64,000 bases of DNA from an uncultured Alteromonadaceae bacterium. GTDB lineage: Bacteria > Pseudomonadota > Gammaproteobacteria > Enterobacterales > Alteromonadaceae. Position numbers and translations under genes: made by a program. Below, one piece after another: positions 26,625-36,076 of the stretch. A model generated the notes under the pieces. The model did no database searches, had not been told where the DNA came from, and saw only the letters and a list, made by a program, of their open reading frames with translations. The stretch is from positions 124,001 through 188,000 of the forward strand of contig CANLWS010000012.1 in the NCBI GenBank assembly GCA_947494925.1, in the 5' to 3' direction. Each line of letters starts with the position of its first letter. Positions within the stretch are counted from its first letter, which is position 1.

Positions 26625-26889
26625 GTTTTGAGTCAAAGTAGACAACTATTTTAATTACATTGTTTAGAGCGTGAATGCATTGATTAGCGGCGCCCTAAAT
26701 TGCAGCTTTCTTAACCTCTGTGAATGTTGTATTGGCCTGGGGCAAACTGACACTTTTGATGAAAAATTTAAAGAGATATTTGAAGTTTGATTACCAGTAG
26801 CTACATGTAATCAATCCGTTTTAATCTTTTTGTGTGTTCTCAGCAATGAAGGCATACAAAAAATCCAACTAGCTTTGAGGTTATTATTC

Positions 26890-27345
26890 ATGAAATTCTA
26901 CAGAGCAGCCATAATTGTTTCTATACTCTTTACCGGACTCGCATCTGCTAGCGAGCTTTCAAACATAACTGGAGGTGGCCCGGCTACTGAACGGCGCGCT
27001 GTATTAGAGGTGTTGGAGACTTACCTCACTGTGACCGATAACAAATACCGGGAGGCTATACAAAAATCTTTTCACCCTAAAGCGTACCTAATGTCGGTCA
27101 GTCGTAAAGGCGCGTTGCGGGCACTGACTCAGGATTTTTGGTGGGAACGTGTATCTCAAATTCCCGCCGACCAGAAGCCACGTACGAGCTCTGTTATGAT
27201 CATTGACGTTTCGGGTCATGCGGCTATTGCGCGCATAGATATAACCAATGGTGGAGACGGTTCCGTAAGCACGGACTATTTTAATTTACTTAAAGTTGCC
27301 AATGAGTGGAAGATAATCAATAAGACGTTATCTACTCCGATTTAG
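26890..27345 (+). CDS. Secreted NTF2-like (lumazine-binding-like) protein
   Basis: 151 residues from ATG 26890 (GAGG at 26876-26879). A signal peptide (MKFYRAAIIVSILFTGLASA) is followed by one NTF2-like domain: RRAVLEVLETYLTVTDN, FHPKAYLMSVSRKG and YFNLLKVANEWKIINKTL, the pattern of the Lumazine_bd_2 type. Predicted periplasmic. No substrate is evident. It is separated from the previous gene by 265 bp without a gene and from the convergent aldolase gene by 139 bp. Confidence 0.8.
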   Translation: MKFYRAAIIVSILFTGLASASELSNITGGGPATERRAVLEVLETYLTVTDNKYREAIQKSFHPKAYLMSVSRKGALRALTQDFWWERVSQIPADQKPRTSSVMIIDVSGHAAIARIDITNGGDGSVSTDYFNLLKVANEWKIINKTLSTPI

Positions 27346-27399
27346 TTATCACGTTTCTTCTCATCTGGTAACTCTGTCTAATCGTCAACGAACCTCTTG

Positions 27400-27424
27400 A
27401 AAAAGGGGCAATGATGACTGCCCC
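27400..27424 (-). terminator. Rho-independent terminator of the aldolase gene
   Basis: Read on the minus strand, GGGGCA, 8-nt loop, TGCCCC is followed by TTTTT. It lies about 60 bp past the stop of the aldolase-like gene. Confidence 0.75.
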
Positions 27425-27484
27425 GCAACGAATGGTCTCACGGTTTTTCCGCAAAATTGCTGTAAATAATCCGGTTAAAAAAAG

Positions 27485-28729
27485 TTAAACTTTGGCTGTT
27501 ATTTTACCTAAGTGTTTAAAAAAGACAGCCAGCGCATTAGTGAGTTCATTTTCAGGAACAAGTGCAGCAGTTTCGTTGATTGCTATTTCCATGGCACACT
27601 CATTGGGATCTTCATAGTTCCAGAAAGCATTGGTCAACCATATGCCTGTCTCTTGGGCTGCATACAAATGCGCTTGCTTTGCTTGATCTGGCGGATAAGG
27701 CAATAAAACATGAAATAAATTCACTTGCGGTACCTTGGGAAACACCTCCAGATCAGTGAATTCTGATACGTATTGCGCGTAATTTTTGGCTAAACGGACA
27801 TTGTTTTCAACCTGTTCCAACTTTTTATCCAACAATCTTAGGGTATCGCATACTTGCGGCCAATGTTCTGACACTAACCCGCCAAGCCTTTCTCGCCAAG
27901 CTTTTGCTTCCCTAATAAATTCAGCATCGCCAATGAGCGCCGCGCCGCCTATTGCGCCGATATCTTTATAAAATGATACGTAAACTGATGAGAAACCATC
28001 TGAAATCTCTGCAAGCGAACGGTTATTGTAATGCTGGCGTGTTGACCATATTCTTGCACCATCCATATGCAAAGGCACTTTTAGTTCTTTTGCTCTTTGC
28101 TTGAGAGCTTGTAAATCGTCCCAATCAGGTAACAAGCCCCCGCTGTGTCGTTGCCCCATTTCCACGACCATACATGCCGCAGAAGGGTCTACCTGGTCAG
28201 CTCGCAATGTTTCACGCCATTTACCTGCGACTATTTCAGTAAAACCATGAGCGTGTTCAAACCCTCTATTCTCATGGATAAGAATGTGACAACTAGGATG
28301 CATCTGAAGTTTATTGCGACCCGTTTTTTCACCATAAATTCGAATAGCAATTGATTGAGCCAATGTGCCGGTTGGACACCAAAGCGCCGCTTCTCTGTCA
28401 AACAAATTAGCTATCTTGTTTTCCAATCGCGTGACTGCTTCGCCTCGACAATATTGTTCTTCTTTGAGGCCTTCGACATGCATGAATTTTCGTATGTTGG
28501 CAAGCTTCTGTATATAAGAAGAATCTTGGTGGTGAGAGGGAAAAGCTATATCATGCTTGAGCTTCAACATGCTTTTTTCCAATATAACCTTCCTCTGACC
28601 TTCACTGTTGTTAGCGTTTCTCGACTTCCCGCCGCCAGTTTTTTTACCTTGGTACGCTATGGTTTCAGTTGCAACGCCAGACGCAACGGCAGCCAACCCT
28701 ACCATGAAGTTTCTCCTGGTCTTATTCAT
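27485..28729 (-). CDS. Tat-exported threonine-aldolase-like (beta-eliminating lyase family) enzyme
   Basis: 414 residues. N terminus NKTRRNFMVGLAAVASGV is a twin-arginine signal (RRxFM), so the folded enzyme with its cofactor is predicted to reach the periplasm. The body is a fold-type I PLP enzyme of the threonine aldolase/beta-eliminating lyase family: LWCPTGTLAQSIAI, LHMDGARIWS and the Lys in SFYKDIGAIGGAAL, where PLP should bind. The family normally cleaves beta-hydroxy amino acids in the cytoplasm. It is divergent from the CocE-type hydrolase gene with 189 bp between. A decayed copy of its 5' end lies near 25240-25327. Confidence 0.85.
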   Translation of the reverse strand: MNKTRRNFMVGLAAVASGVATETIAYQGKKTGGGKSRNANNSEGQRKVILEKSMLKLKHDIAFPSHHQDSSYIQKLANIRKFMHVEGLKEEQYCRGEAVTRLENKIANLFDREAALWCPTGTLAQSIAIRIYGEKTGRNKLQMHPSCHILIHENRGFEHAHGFTEIVAGKWRETLRADQVDPSAACMVVEMGQRHSGGLLPDWDDLQALKQRAKELKVPLHMDGARIWSTRQHYNNRSLAEISDGFSSVYVSFYKDIGAIGGAALIGDAEFIREAKAWRERLGGLVSEHWPQVCDTLRLLDKKLEQVENNVRLAKNYAQYVSEFTDLEVFPKVPQVNLFHVLLPYPPDQAKQAHLYAAQETGIWLTNAFWNYEDPNECAMEIAINETAALVPENELTNALAVFFKHLGKITAKV

Positions 28730-29028
28730 ACATACCTCTTTTTTATCAGCAGTTAAATGTAAGCAATCAACACTACTGGGGATATGTTATATCGTTTCAA
28801 TTAATGGTTATTTGGACTCAATGTCGCTTGTTAGAGTTTATTTGTAATATGTGAAGCAATAGGCTTATAGGTTGAGTCAATTCAGCCTAACCTCAAAAAC
28901 CTCGGAGTACCGTCCCTGATGAAGTCTAAAATCTATTTTCTGATTATTTTTTGTGTTGCTTTAAGTTTATTTTTCATTAGGAGTTACGCTCAGGGCAGGG
29001 TCAATCAAAATAACGTACAGATTACGTT
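28640..29028. repeat. Imperfect direct repeat, copy 2 (functional context)
   Basis: The source-like copy of the repeat at 25239-25590. It spans the 5' end of the aldolase gene, the divergent intergenic region and the first about 110 bp of the CocE-type hydrolase gene, all intact here. Confidence 0.85.
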
Positions 29029-30697
29029 AAATTCAAAAATTCCCCTCAATGAGAATACTTCTGCAGGGGCGACAATTTGGAAACCAAGCATCAAAGGGAG
29101 AACTTTCCCCACCGTACTAGTATCAACTCCCTACGTATCAAATGAGTCCCATAGCAGAGGTCTACTATATGCTGAGAACGGTTATGCTTTTGTGAGTATT
29201 GATCTCGAAGGTCGTGGGGCTTCTGATGGCACATTTTCGCCCTTTTCTGATCACGGTCCTACTATTTGCAATGCAATCAAATGGGTGAAAAAACAAAAGT
29301 GGTCTGATGGCACGGTGATGATGCGGGGAGGTTCGTATCGAGGCATGGCGCAGTGGATGGCAGCTCGATCTTGCCCCGAGGAAATACTTACCATGATACC
29401 TACTGCGTCTGTTTACCCGGGACACGACTTTCCAATTGTTGACGGCCATAGGATGCAGAAATATGTTGCAGGTTGGTTCGGGTTCGTGTCTGGCGCTGGA
29501 TCTAACTTAAACTTTTTTACTGATTCGGATTACTGGAAAGATAAAGAAACTCAATCGTTTTTAGAACACATTCCAATGAATGAATACGATGTTTTTGTAG
29601 GTGCTCCCAGCGAACATTTTCAAAAATGGGTCCGCAGCTTATCTGAGCCAGAATGGTGGTACAGCAATCGTTGGACTGGTCTGGACTATGCCAAAATGGA
29701 TATGCCAATCATGACAATCACGGGATTTTATGACGGCGATCAACCAGGTTCCCTGCGTTACTATAATGAGCATAAACAAGCTAACAAAGATCATACACAT
29801 TTTCTGGTCATAGGGCCGTGGGATCACGGTGGAACTCGCAGACCAAGAAGTAAATTGTCTGAGCAAGTAAGTTTTGGCCTTGATGCAGTCATTGATATGG
29901 ATAAATTAAATATTGATTGGTTTAACTGGATTTTAGGCAAGGCTCCCAAGCCAGATTTTTTAATGGACAAAGTCGCTTTTTATGTTGGAGGAGAAGACAA
30001 ATGGTTTTATGCAAGTTCTTTAGAATCTATATCAGATAAGACAGTGAGCTTTTACCTATCGGCTAACAGCGATGAAGCTTATGACGTTTTTAATTCAGGC
30101 AAGTTAATTGGGACTCCAGATGATTCAGCTATTACTCATGATTTTTTCAGCGATCCACTTGATACTCGGATTTTAGAGATAACCGATTCAAATTGGAACA
30201 AAATACGTGATGGACATTTACTGACTCAATACCCAGCCTTTTTGCCTGAAACCCTGGTATTCCATTCTACGACCTTTAAGGAACAATTAACCCTGGCAGG
30301 CCAAATAAAATCAACTTTATACCTGGAGGTGGATACGCCTGATGTAGACATTTTTGTGACTGTCTATGCTATATTTCCAGATGGTGACGCCCTATATCTG
30401 GGCGGTGACGTTGTGCGAGGGAGATTCCGTAATGGGTCTAAGGCACAGATGCTCGAAAAAGGGAAAGTAGAAGAGTTTAATTTTAACAACTTTCTGTGGA
30501 ATGCCTGGACTTTACCCGAAGGGAGCAGGTTGCGATTCACAGTAGGCCCTTACAATGATCCTTCTGCCCAGAAAAACTATAACTCTGGTGGAAGACTGGG
30601 ATTTGAAACTAAAGAAGATGCTATAAGAGCAAAGATTAAGCTACACCACAATAGGGAATTCCCTAGCCGCATAGAGCTCCCACTAATGAGTCGTTGA
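28919..30697 (+). CDS. CocE/NonD family hydrolase (X-Pro dipeptidyl-peptidase S15-like)
   Basis: 592 residues. A signal peptide (KIYFLIIFCVALSLFFIRS) leads to the S15 alpha/beta hydrolase domain: VSIDLEGRGASDGTFSPF near residue 92, the nucleophile in RGGSYRGMAQWMAA (Ser about 139), Asp region ITGFYDGDQPGSL, and His in GPWDHGGTRRPRS. The C-terminal jelly-roll domain of this family is present (PDVDIFVTVYAIFPDG). These enzymes hydrolyse esters or amides, for example acylated or proline peptides. The neighbouring AraC-type regulator starts within its 3' end region, 20 bp after the stop codon. Confidence 0.88.
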   Translation: MKSKIYFLIIFCVALSLFFIRSYAQGRVNQNNVQITLNSKIPLNENTSAGATIWKPSIKGRTFPTVLVSTPYVSNESHSRGLLYAENGYAFVSIDLEGRGASDGTFSPFSDHGPTICNAIKWVKKQKWSDGTVMMRGGSYRGMAQWMAARSCPEEILTMIPTASVYPGHDFPIVDGHRMQKYVAGWFGFVSGAGSNLNFFTDSDYWKDKETQSFLEHIPMNEYDVFVGAPSEHFQKWVRSLSEPEWWYSNRWTGLDYAKMDMPIMTITGFYDGDQPGSLRYYNEHKQANKDHTHFLVIGPWDHGGTRRPRSKLSEQVSFGLDAVIDMDKLNIDWFNWILGKAPKPDFLMDKVAFYVGGEDKWFYASSLESISDKTVSFYLSANSDEAYDVFNSGKLIGTPDDSAITHDFFSDPLDTRILEITDSNWNKIRDGHLLTQYPAFLPETLVFHSTTFKEQLTLAGQIKSTLYLEVDTPDVDIFVTVYAIFPDGDALYLGGDVVRGRFRNGSKAQMLEKGKVEEFNFNNFLWNAWTLPEGSRLRFTVGPYNDPSAQKNYNSGGRLGFETKEDAIRAKIKLHHNREFPSRIELPLMSR

Positions 30698-30717
30698 TTA
30701 CTTCGCTGGAGGAAATA

Positions 30718-31770
30718 GTGATAGCACCAATAAGATCTGTTCCTGCATTATCAGTAAAAGAGCTAACTGATGTCATCATTTCTGAAGACTTAGCCAGCAG
30801 AGAAGAACTGGAAAGTCTACAACTCAGCTTTCATCAACTTGGTGCCGATGCACTGAATTTCAGCGCTTTGGCTAACGAACGAGTTCCTGAATTTGAGCTA
30901 GTTATGGTTTGGGATCATGTCGTCAATACTTTGAGGCGCCCTGATATAGGATTATTCATAAGTATGAATATAAAATCAGAGCATAGGGGCCCGTTAGCCA
31001 AACTGATCTTACACAGTAAATCTGTTGCCCAGGCCTTAGAGCTTTTTGTTTCCAGAAATAAATGGGTTAACCCAAGCGACAACTGGATCATTTGCGATAA
31101 CGAAGAGGACAGCAACGTTTTTTCTTTACGCTATCAAATAGACAAAACGATGAATTACCCAGACGCATTTGTTGAACGCAACATGTCGATGTTGATAGCC
31201 TGGATAAGAACATTGACAGGGCAAACCATTTATCCGTTGAGGTCGAGTTTTAGTTTTCCGCGCCCGACATACCACATGCAATATTTACCGATATTTGGTG
31301 ATCGTTGTCAGTTCAACTCAGGTGAAAACTCCCTCACGTTTGCAAGCGAAATTCTCACACATAAAAACGTCAATTCAGATCCGTATTTATTTAAGTTATT
31401 GCTCAACAATCATGATGGTCTGATGAATAACTACTATTCACAGTTTCAGATTGTTTCAAGAGTGAAACAGGAAATCCTCTCCGCATTGCCCGTCATTATG
31501 ACCATTGATGAATTGAGCGTAAAGTTGAATATGAGTCGTTCGTCGCTCTATCGAAGATTAAAGGAAAATGGCACCAATTATTCAGAGATTTTAAAAGAGG
31601 TGCGCATGCAACTGGCGCAGTCCCAATTTCAAGGTGGTAGCACGATAACCCAAGTAGCCTATTCGCTTGGTTTTACCGACACGAGTGCTTTCCAAAAGTG
31701 GTTTAAGTTCTGGTTTACGCAACCTCCCAGCATTCTGAGAAAAAAGTGGGTAGACTCGAAAATTAATTAG
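30718..31770 (+). CDS. AraC family transcriptional regulator
   Basis: 350 residues from GTG 30718, preceded 5 bp by GGAGG; an in-frame TTG at 30694 overlapping the hydrolase stop has no ribosome site. The N-terminal half is the AraC ligand-binding type with SALANERVPEFELVMVWDHV; the C-terminal half has two HTH motifs, DELSVKLNMSRSSLYRRL and ITQVAYSLGFTDTSAFQKWF. It probably regulates the adjacent CocE-type hydrolase or aldolase gene. The following 252 bp to the RND gene hold promoter motif B. Confidence 0.89.
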   Translation: MIAPIRSVPALSVKELTDVIISEDLASREELESLQLSFHQLGADALNFSALANERVPEFELVMVWDHVVNTLRRPDIGLFISMNIKSEHRGPLAKLILHSKSVAQALELFVSRNKWVNPSDNWIICDNEEDSNVFSLRYQIDKTMNYPDAFVERNMSMLIAWIRTLTGQTIYPLRSSFSFPRPTYHMQYLPIFGDRCQFNSGENSLTFASEILTHKNVNSDPYLFKLLLNNHDGLMNNYYSQFQIVSRVKQEILSALPVIMTIDELSVKLNMSRSSLYRRLKENGTNYSEILKEVRMQLAQSQFQGGSTITQVAYSLGFTDTSAFQKWFKFWFTQPPSILRKKWVDSKIN

Positions 31771-31893
31771 TCCACTATTCATTCAAACGTCATTTGACTT
31801 CAGTCTGCTATTTTCAATTTCAACACGGGCAAACCAAAATTTGTAGTCATTGTCTAGCCGAATCAAGTAATCCTCAGCCTTCCACACTCATCA

Positions 31894-31961
31894 ATAGTAT
31901 TAAAATGATACTATGTACATAATTCCTGCCTACTTGTTAAATAATCCTAACGTTTCATAAT
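31894..31961 (+). promoter_or_regulatory. Shared HxlR-type promoter motif, copy B
   Basis: ATAGTATTA, 3 bp, TGATACTAT (31894-31914) runs into TACTATGTA at 31909-31917, then 8 bp, then CTGCCTACTTGT at 31926-31937. A TTGTTA at 31934 and CATAAT at 31956 form a plausible promoter. It lies 97 bp before the RND exporter start. Same order and spacing as copies at 23715 and 38023. Confidence 0.7.
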
Positions 31962-32022
31962 AACCTAATAATACTGACTATATATCAGTTCGGATTATTT
32001 TTAACGATGAGCAAATTTAACA

Positions 32023-35000
32023 ATGAAATCAACCGAATCTAATATCAAAAATTCAACTGGCTACAGGTTTGCAAAACTGCTTTATCAATGGCGCTGGTTG
32101 GCTGCCACGGTCGTTCTGGCAAGTGTCACCGTCACCTTTATGTCCGGTATGGGGAATATTAGCCGCATTACTCAGTCCGTTTTGTCAATCAGTGATATTT
32201 CCCATGGATCAGGTCAAATCGCTCCGCAGGTTTTTGATCCAAGTTTAAATGTCTGGTTCGACACAGGGGATGCCACTGTTAAGGCTTACTTTGACATTGA
32301 AGAGCGTTTTATAGCCGAAGACACTATTTTAGTGACCTTTGAAAATACCCGTGATCCTATGGGTGTTTTTAGCCAGGATTCGCTGGCAACGATTCAACGG
32401 CTAACAAAAAACTTTTTAACAGTTCCTGGTGTCAGGCACGTACGTAGCCTGACATATAGCCCCTGGATTCGCTGGGGTGAAATTAATGATGGTATTGCAG
32501 CAGAGCGTGGGCTAATCATAAGCGATTTAGTGGAAAACCCGGCCACGGATCTCAGTGAAGAAGATATTGTTGAGCGAATGGTAGCAGTATTAGGTGCAAG
32601 CCAAACTGCTAAGAAAATAGGTGAACAACGGGTACGTGATTATCTAGGTCAAGATGCCGACTTCAAGCAATTTCAAGGAGAGCCTTTACTGCTAGATGCG
32701 ATTGTCAATCGAGAGGCGACTGCAACAGCTATTCAAATACAGATTACTCGACCAAATATTGAGAGCGAACATACTGAACTTATAAAAAAACTATATGCTG
32801 TTCAGTATCAACGGGCAGCTTTGAGAGGAGTAGAGCACTTTCTCAATATTGAAAGTGGACTTTCAGTCAAGACAAATGCCTTTCGTAAGCTGGAGCAGAG
32901 CGTGGCTGCACTGCCCAGTAGCGATAAAAAAAGCAAACTTGAGCGTTCATTGTTAGACCCTACAAAGAATTTTATTCAGGATCTCAATGGACTACAGGTC
33001 AAAAAATATCACGTTTACCATCAATCTGAAGAGGGGAGTTATATTGATGTTGCCGATGCGAATAATCCAATTAACGCGCCGGACAACTTCTCTCCGTCTG
33101 CGTTAAGTTCTTATCAGTTTAAGCTAGGCGGTGTTCCGGTATTGGAGCGAAACTTTGAAGTAGTCGGTTCTGCAGACTCGAAATACTTGCCGCTCATGTT
33201 TGTGGTAATTGCTGTCTTATTGGTCATTTTGACCCGTAGTTTTGCTGGAGTACTTATTCCTCTGGTAGTCGTAATCGCATCCATCTTGGGTACAGTGGGA
33301 ACAATTTTTGCGACGGGCACCTTGTTTAATAACCTAACTGCGATGATCCCCAACATGATGACAGCCATTGGCGTTGCTGACTCGATTCATTTGGTGGCAG
33401 CTTGGTTGTTGATGCGAGGAAAATTTCAGAGTAAAGCTGAGCTAATCATGGAGGTCATCAGAAAAAACGCAGCTCCCGTGTTACTTACTACACTCACCAC
33501 GGCCATCGGTTTTTATTCACTGGTGTTAAATGATTTGGCCCCCGTTAAGCAACTCGCTTGGAGCATGGCGACTGGTACCGCAATCGCCTATTTGTTAACC
33601 ATGACAGTTGTTCCCTTGCTATTGTCATTCTTCCCCAACAAAGCCAGAAAAAACGTTAGTAAAACGGGCATTATTTCCCGATATCTTGCTACGAAGTGGG
33701 CACCATTTGTCATTCGTCATCGAATCAAGACCGTTATTTACGCCAGTATAATTACAGTGATTTCCTGTATGGGATTATTTTTTGTTCAGATCGATGCCGA
33801 CCAGCGAAAAATGTTTTCAGCCAATAATCCAGTTATCCTCGATTTAATCTGGATTGAAGAGAATTTAGGTGGGACAGGTGATCTGGAAATTATTTTCAAC
33901 AGCGTCGTTGGAGATAATATTCAGGAGTTGACCCAGCAAGAGTTAGACATACTGGATGAATTGAATACAAGAAAAACAGCTGCCTCTTTGAGCATCACAG
34001 ATATTTCCCCGCCCACAACTTCAGAACTTAGCCAGTTAAGAACACTTCAGCAGCGTTATCAGGACTGGACCCAAGCCCGCATTGGCGTATCGCCGGAATT
34101 TCTTCAGCAAGTAGAAGCGTTTGAATACCGTTTACGTGAAGAAATGGCAAAACCTGACTCAGCGCTATCAATTATTACGGATTTAACCTCTCCACTCGAT
34201 ATTTTGAAGAAAATGCATCAGGTGCAAAACAATGAAAATCCAGCATTCTATCGTGCGGTGAACAATAGTGATGTGGCTGTGTCCCTGCGACAACCCTCAC
34301 TTGATTTTGATGAGATAACTGAAGAATACAGCTACACCCCACCGCAAACGGCATCTACCTTAGCGTCACAGTATTACCTCCAGTATGAAAACGGCGCACG
34401 TCCTGGTGAAACGCTTTCTACTCAGCTCAGTATTGACCGCCGGCATTTCAGGATGCAGGGTCGAGGGTTGCTTTGTACCACACAAGAAAAGCTAGCGGCT
34501 ATTGCTAAAATCCGAAGCATTGCAGAACATGAGTTTCCAGATCTTATTGTTACTTCTAACTCCCCTGAAGCGATCGCTGATTTAACAATTTCAGGAAAGA
34601 AAACATTGATGGATCGTACGGGGGTTATTGTCGCTGAAAGCTTTTCTAAATCTATTGTTGTTGCACTCATTGTTATATTGATTGTTATCAGCCTCTTTTT
34701 CCGTTCCTGGAAGCTGGGCTTAGTCAGCATCTTGCCAAACGTGCTGCCTATTGCCATTCCACTGGGGTTCTTTGGTTGGCTTGGCATCATGATTGATGGC
34801 CCCGCTATCGCCGTTGCTGTCGTTGCTCTAGGCGTCTGTGTGGATGACACCATCCACTTCTTCACTAAATACAGTCGCGCTATTAACTCAGGGAAAACAG
34901 TCGATCACGCTATTGCTGAAACAATACTTGAGTGCGGTGATGCCTTAACACTAACAACGATTGTATTAATCGTTGGCTTTAGCACGATGTTGCTAAGTTC

Positions 35001-35181
35001 GTTTTCACCGAATTATTTAATGGGCATATTAGCGGTTTCCATGATTGCCTTAGCTTGGCTCGCTGATTTTATTGTCACGCCAGCGGTATTGGCCACCATG
35101 AATATGAAATCGAATGATGCAATTCAATCCATTTCTGGCTCGATAACCGATGACAACATTTCACACTTAGCTAGTCGCTAA
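32023..35181 (+). CDS. RND superfamily exporter (MMPL/HpnN-like)
   Basis: 1052 residues with the duplicated RND layout: an N-terminal helix (about 30-45), a large periplasmic loop, a first helix cluster (nt 33190-33640) holding AIGVADSIHLVAAW, a second periplasmic loop and a second cluster (nt 34630-35110) with ALGVCVDDTIHFFTKYSR. The acidic residues in these middle helices are the usual proton-relay positions. This is the MMPL/COG1033 type, which often moves lipids or hydrophobic compounds, not the AcrB drug-efflux type. It is followed directly by a LolA-like protein and an outer-membrane barrel, suggesting an envelope-spanning lipid route. It starts after promoter motif B. Confidence 0.88.
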   Translation: MKSTESNIKNSTGYRFAKLLYQWRWLAATVVLASVTVTFMSGMGNISRITQSVLSISDISHGSGQIAPQVFDPSLNVWFDTGDATVKAYFDIEERFIAEDTILVTFENTRDPMGVFSQDSLATIQRLTKNFLTVPGVRHVRSLTYSPWIRWGEINDGIAAERGLIISDLVENPATDLSEEDIVERMVAVLGASQTAKKIGEQRVRDYLGQDADFKQFQGEPLLLDAIVNREATATAIQIQITRPNIESEHTELIKKLYAVQYQRAALRGVEHFLNIESGLSVKTNAFRKLEQSVAALPSSDKKSKLERSLLDPTKNFIQDLNGLQVKKYHVYHQSEEGSYIDVADANNPINAPDNFSPSALSSYQFKLGGVPVLERNFEVVGSADSKYLPLMFVVIAVLLVILTRSFAGVLIPLVVVIASILGTVGTIFATGTLFNNLTAMIPNMMTAIGVADSIHLVAAWLLMRGKFQSKAELIMEVIRKNAAPVLLTTLTTAIGFYSLVLNDLAPVKQLAWSMATGTAIAYLLTMTVVPLLLSFFPNKARKNVSKTGIISRYLATKWAPFVIRHRIKTVIYASIITVISCMGLFFVQIDADQRKMFSANNPVILDLIWIEENLGGTGDLEIIFNSVVGDNIQELTQQELDILDELNTRKTAASLSITDISPPTTSELSQLRTLQQRYQDWTQARIGVSPEFLQQVEAFEYRLREEMAKPDSALSIITDLTSPLDILKKMHQVQNNENPAFYRAVNNSDVAVSLRQPSLDFDEITEEYSYTPPQTASTLASQYYLQYENGARPGETLSTQLSIDRRHFRMQGRGLLCTTQEKLAAIAKIRSIAEHEFPDLIVTSNSPEAIADLTISGKKTLMDRTGVIVAESFSKSIVVALIVILIVISLFFRSWKLGLVSILPNVLPIAIPLGFFGWLGIMIDGPAIAVAVVALGVCVDDTIHFFTKYSRAINSGKTVDHAIAETILECGDALTLTTIVLIVGFSTMLLSSFSPNYLMGILAVSMIALAWLADFIVTPAVLATMNMKSNDAIQSISGSITDDNISHLASR

Positions 35182-35194
35182 TTTGGAGACTGCA

Positions 35195-36064
35195 ATGAAA
35201 AACACAAAATTACTCACCTACACGCTCGGTATTACTGCGGCACTTTTATTTTCAAGCCCTATTATTGCAAGTGAATCGCATCCAAAATTCAACACCGAAA
35301 ATGCAGCCCTGTATGGCAAACAATTGGTTGAATATTCCGATAAAGTCCTGCATGGCTGGAAAGATGAAGTCGTTGCGGGAAAGATGTACCTGTATGACCA
35401 ACAAGGGCAATCAGTGCTCCGCTCGTTTAGACGGGTTGGTTTAGAACGATTTGGTAAAGGCGATAAATCCATCATTAAATTCACCTCTCCAGCCGATATT
35501 AAAGGCGTTTCTGCATTGAATTATGAGAATTCAGGTAGCTCAGACGATAACTGGCTTTACCTGCCTTCAACAAAGAAAGTACGCCGTATATCAGGCGCAA
35601 ATAATACCGCCAGCTTCCAAGGTTCAGAGTTCACTTATGAAGACCTGAATGATTTAGACCCCAATGAATACGAATGGGAATACATAGAAGAATCGCAGTT
35701 AGAGATTGATGGCCAGATGGTGACCGTCTTTAAGATTACTGGTTGGCCCACGTATCGAGATACTGCTTATTCTCGCCTGACACTTTATTTGTCAAAGGAA
35801 CACTGGTACCAAACTAAAGTTGAATATTTTGATAAATCAGGAATACATCTAAAAACGAAAACATCCAGTCAATGGCTGTCATTCCATAATAACTACTGGC
35901 GTTCACTCAATGTGGAAATGCACAACCATCAGACCGGCAAAAAAACGGTATTGGCGTTTAGTGATTATCTGGTCGATTTATCTCAGTACAGGAGTAAAAG
36001 GACCGGTAAAATCAGAGATAATTTAACGGAAGCATTTTTTACCAAGCGCGCCTTGACTAAATAG
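35195..36064 (+). CDS. Outer membrane lipoprotein-sorting protein (LolA-like)
   Basis: 289 residues from ATG 35195 (GGAG at 35185). A signal peptide (TLGITAALLFSSPIIAS) is followed by the LolA-like beta half-barrel: VLRSFRRVGLERFGKGDKS, IIKFTSPADIKGVSALNY, WLYLPSTKKVRRISG and GSEFTYEDLNDLDP. This family (recognised as the LolA-like 'outer membrane lipoprotein-sorting' group) is typically paired with MMPL/RND exporters, as here, and probably carries a lipid or hydrophobic cargo across the periplasm. It lies 13 bp after the RND stop. Confidence 0.9.
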   Translation: MKNTKLLTYTLGITAALLFSSPIIASESHPKFNTENAALYGKQLVEYSDKVLHGWKDEVVAGKMYLYDQQGQSVLRSFRRVGLERFGKGDKSIIKFTSPADIKGVSALNYENSGSSDDNWLYLPSTKKVRRISGANNTASFQGSEFTYEDLNDLDPNEYEWEYIEESQLEIDGQMVTVFKITGWPTYRDTAYSRLTLYLSKEHWYQTKVEYFDKSGIHLKTKTSSQWLSFHNNYWRSLNVEMHNHQTGKKTVLAFSDYLVDLSQYRSKRTGKIRDNLTEAFFTKRALTK

Positions 36065-36076
36065 GAATTGCCATTG

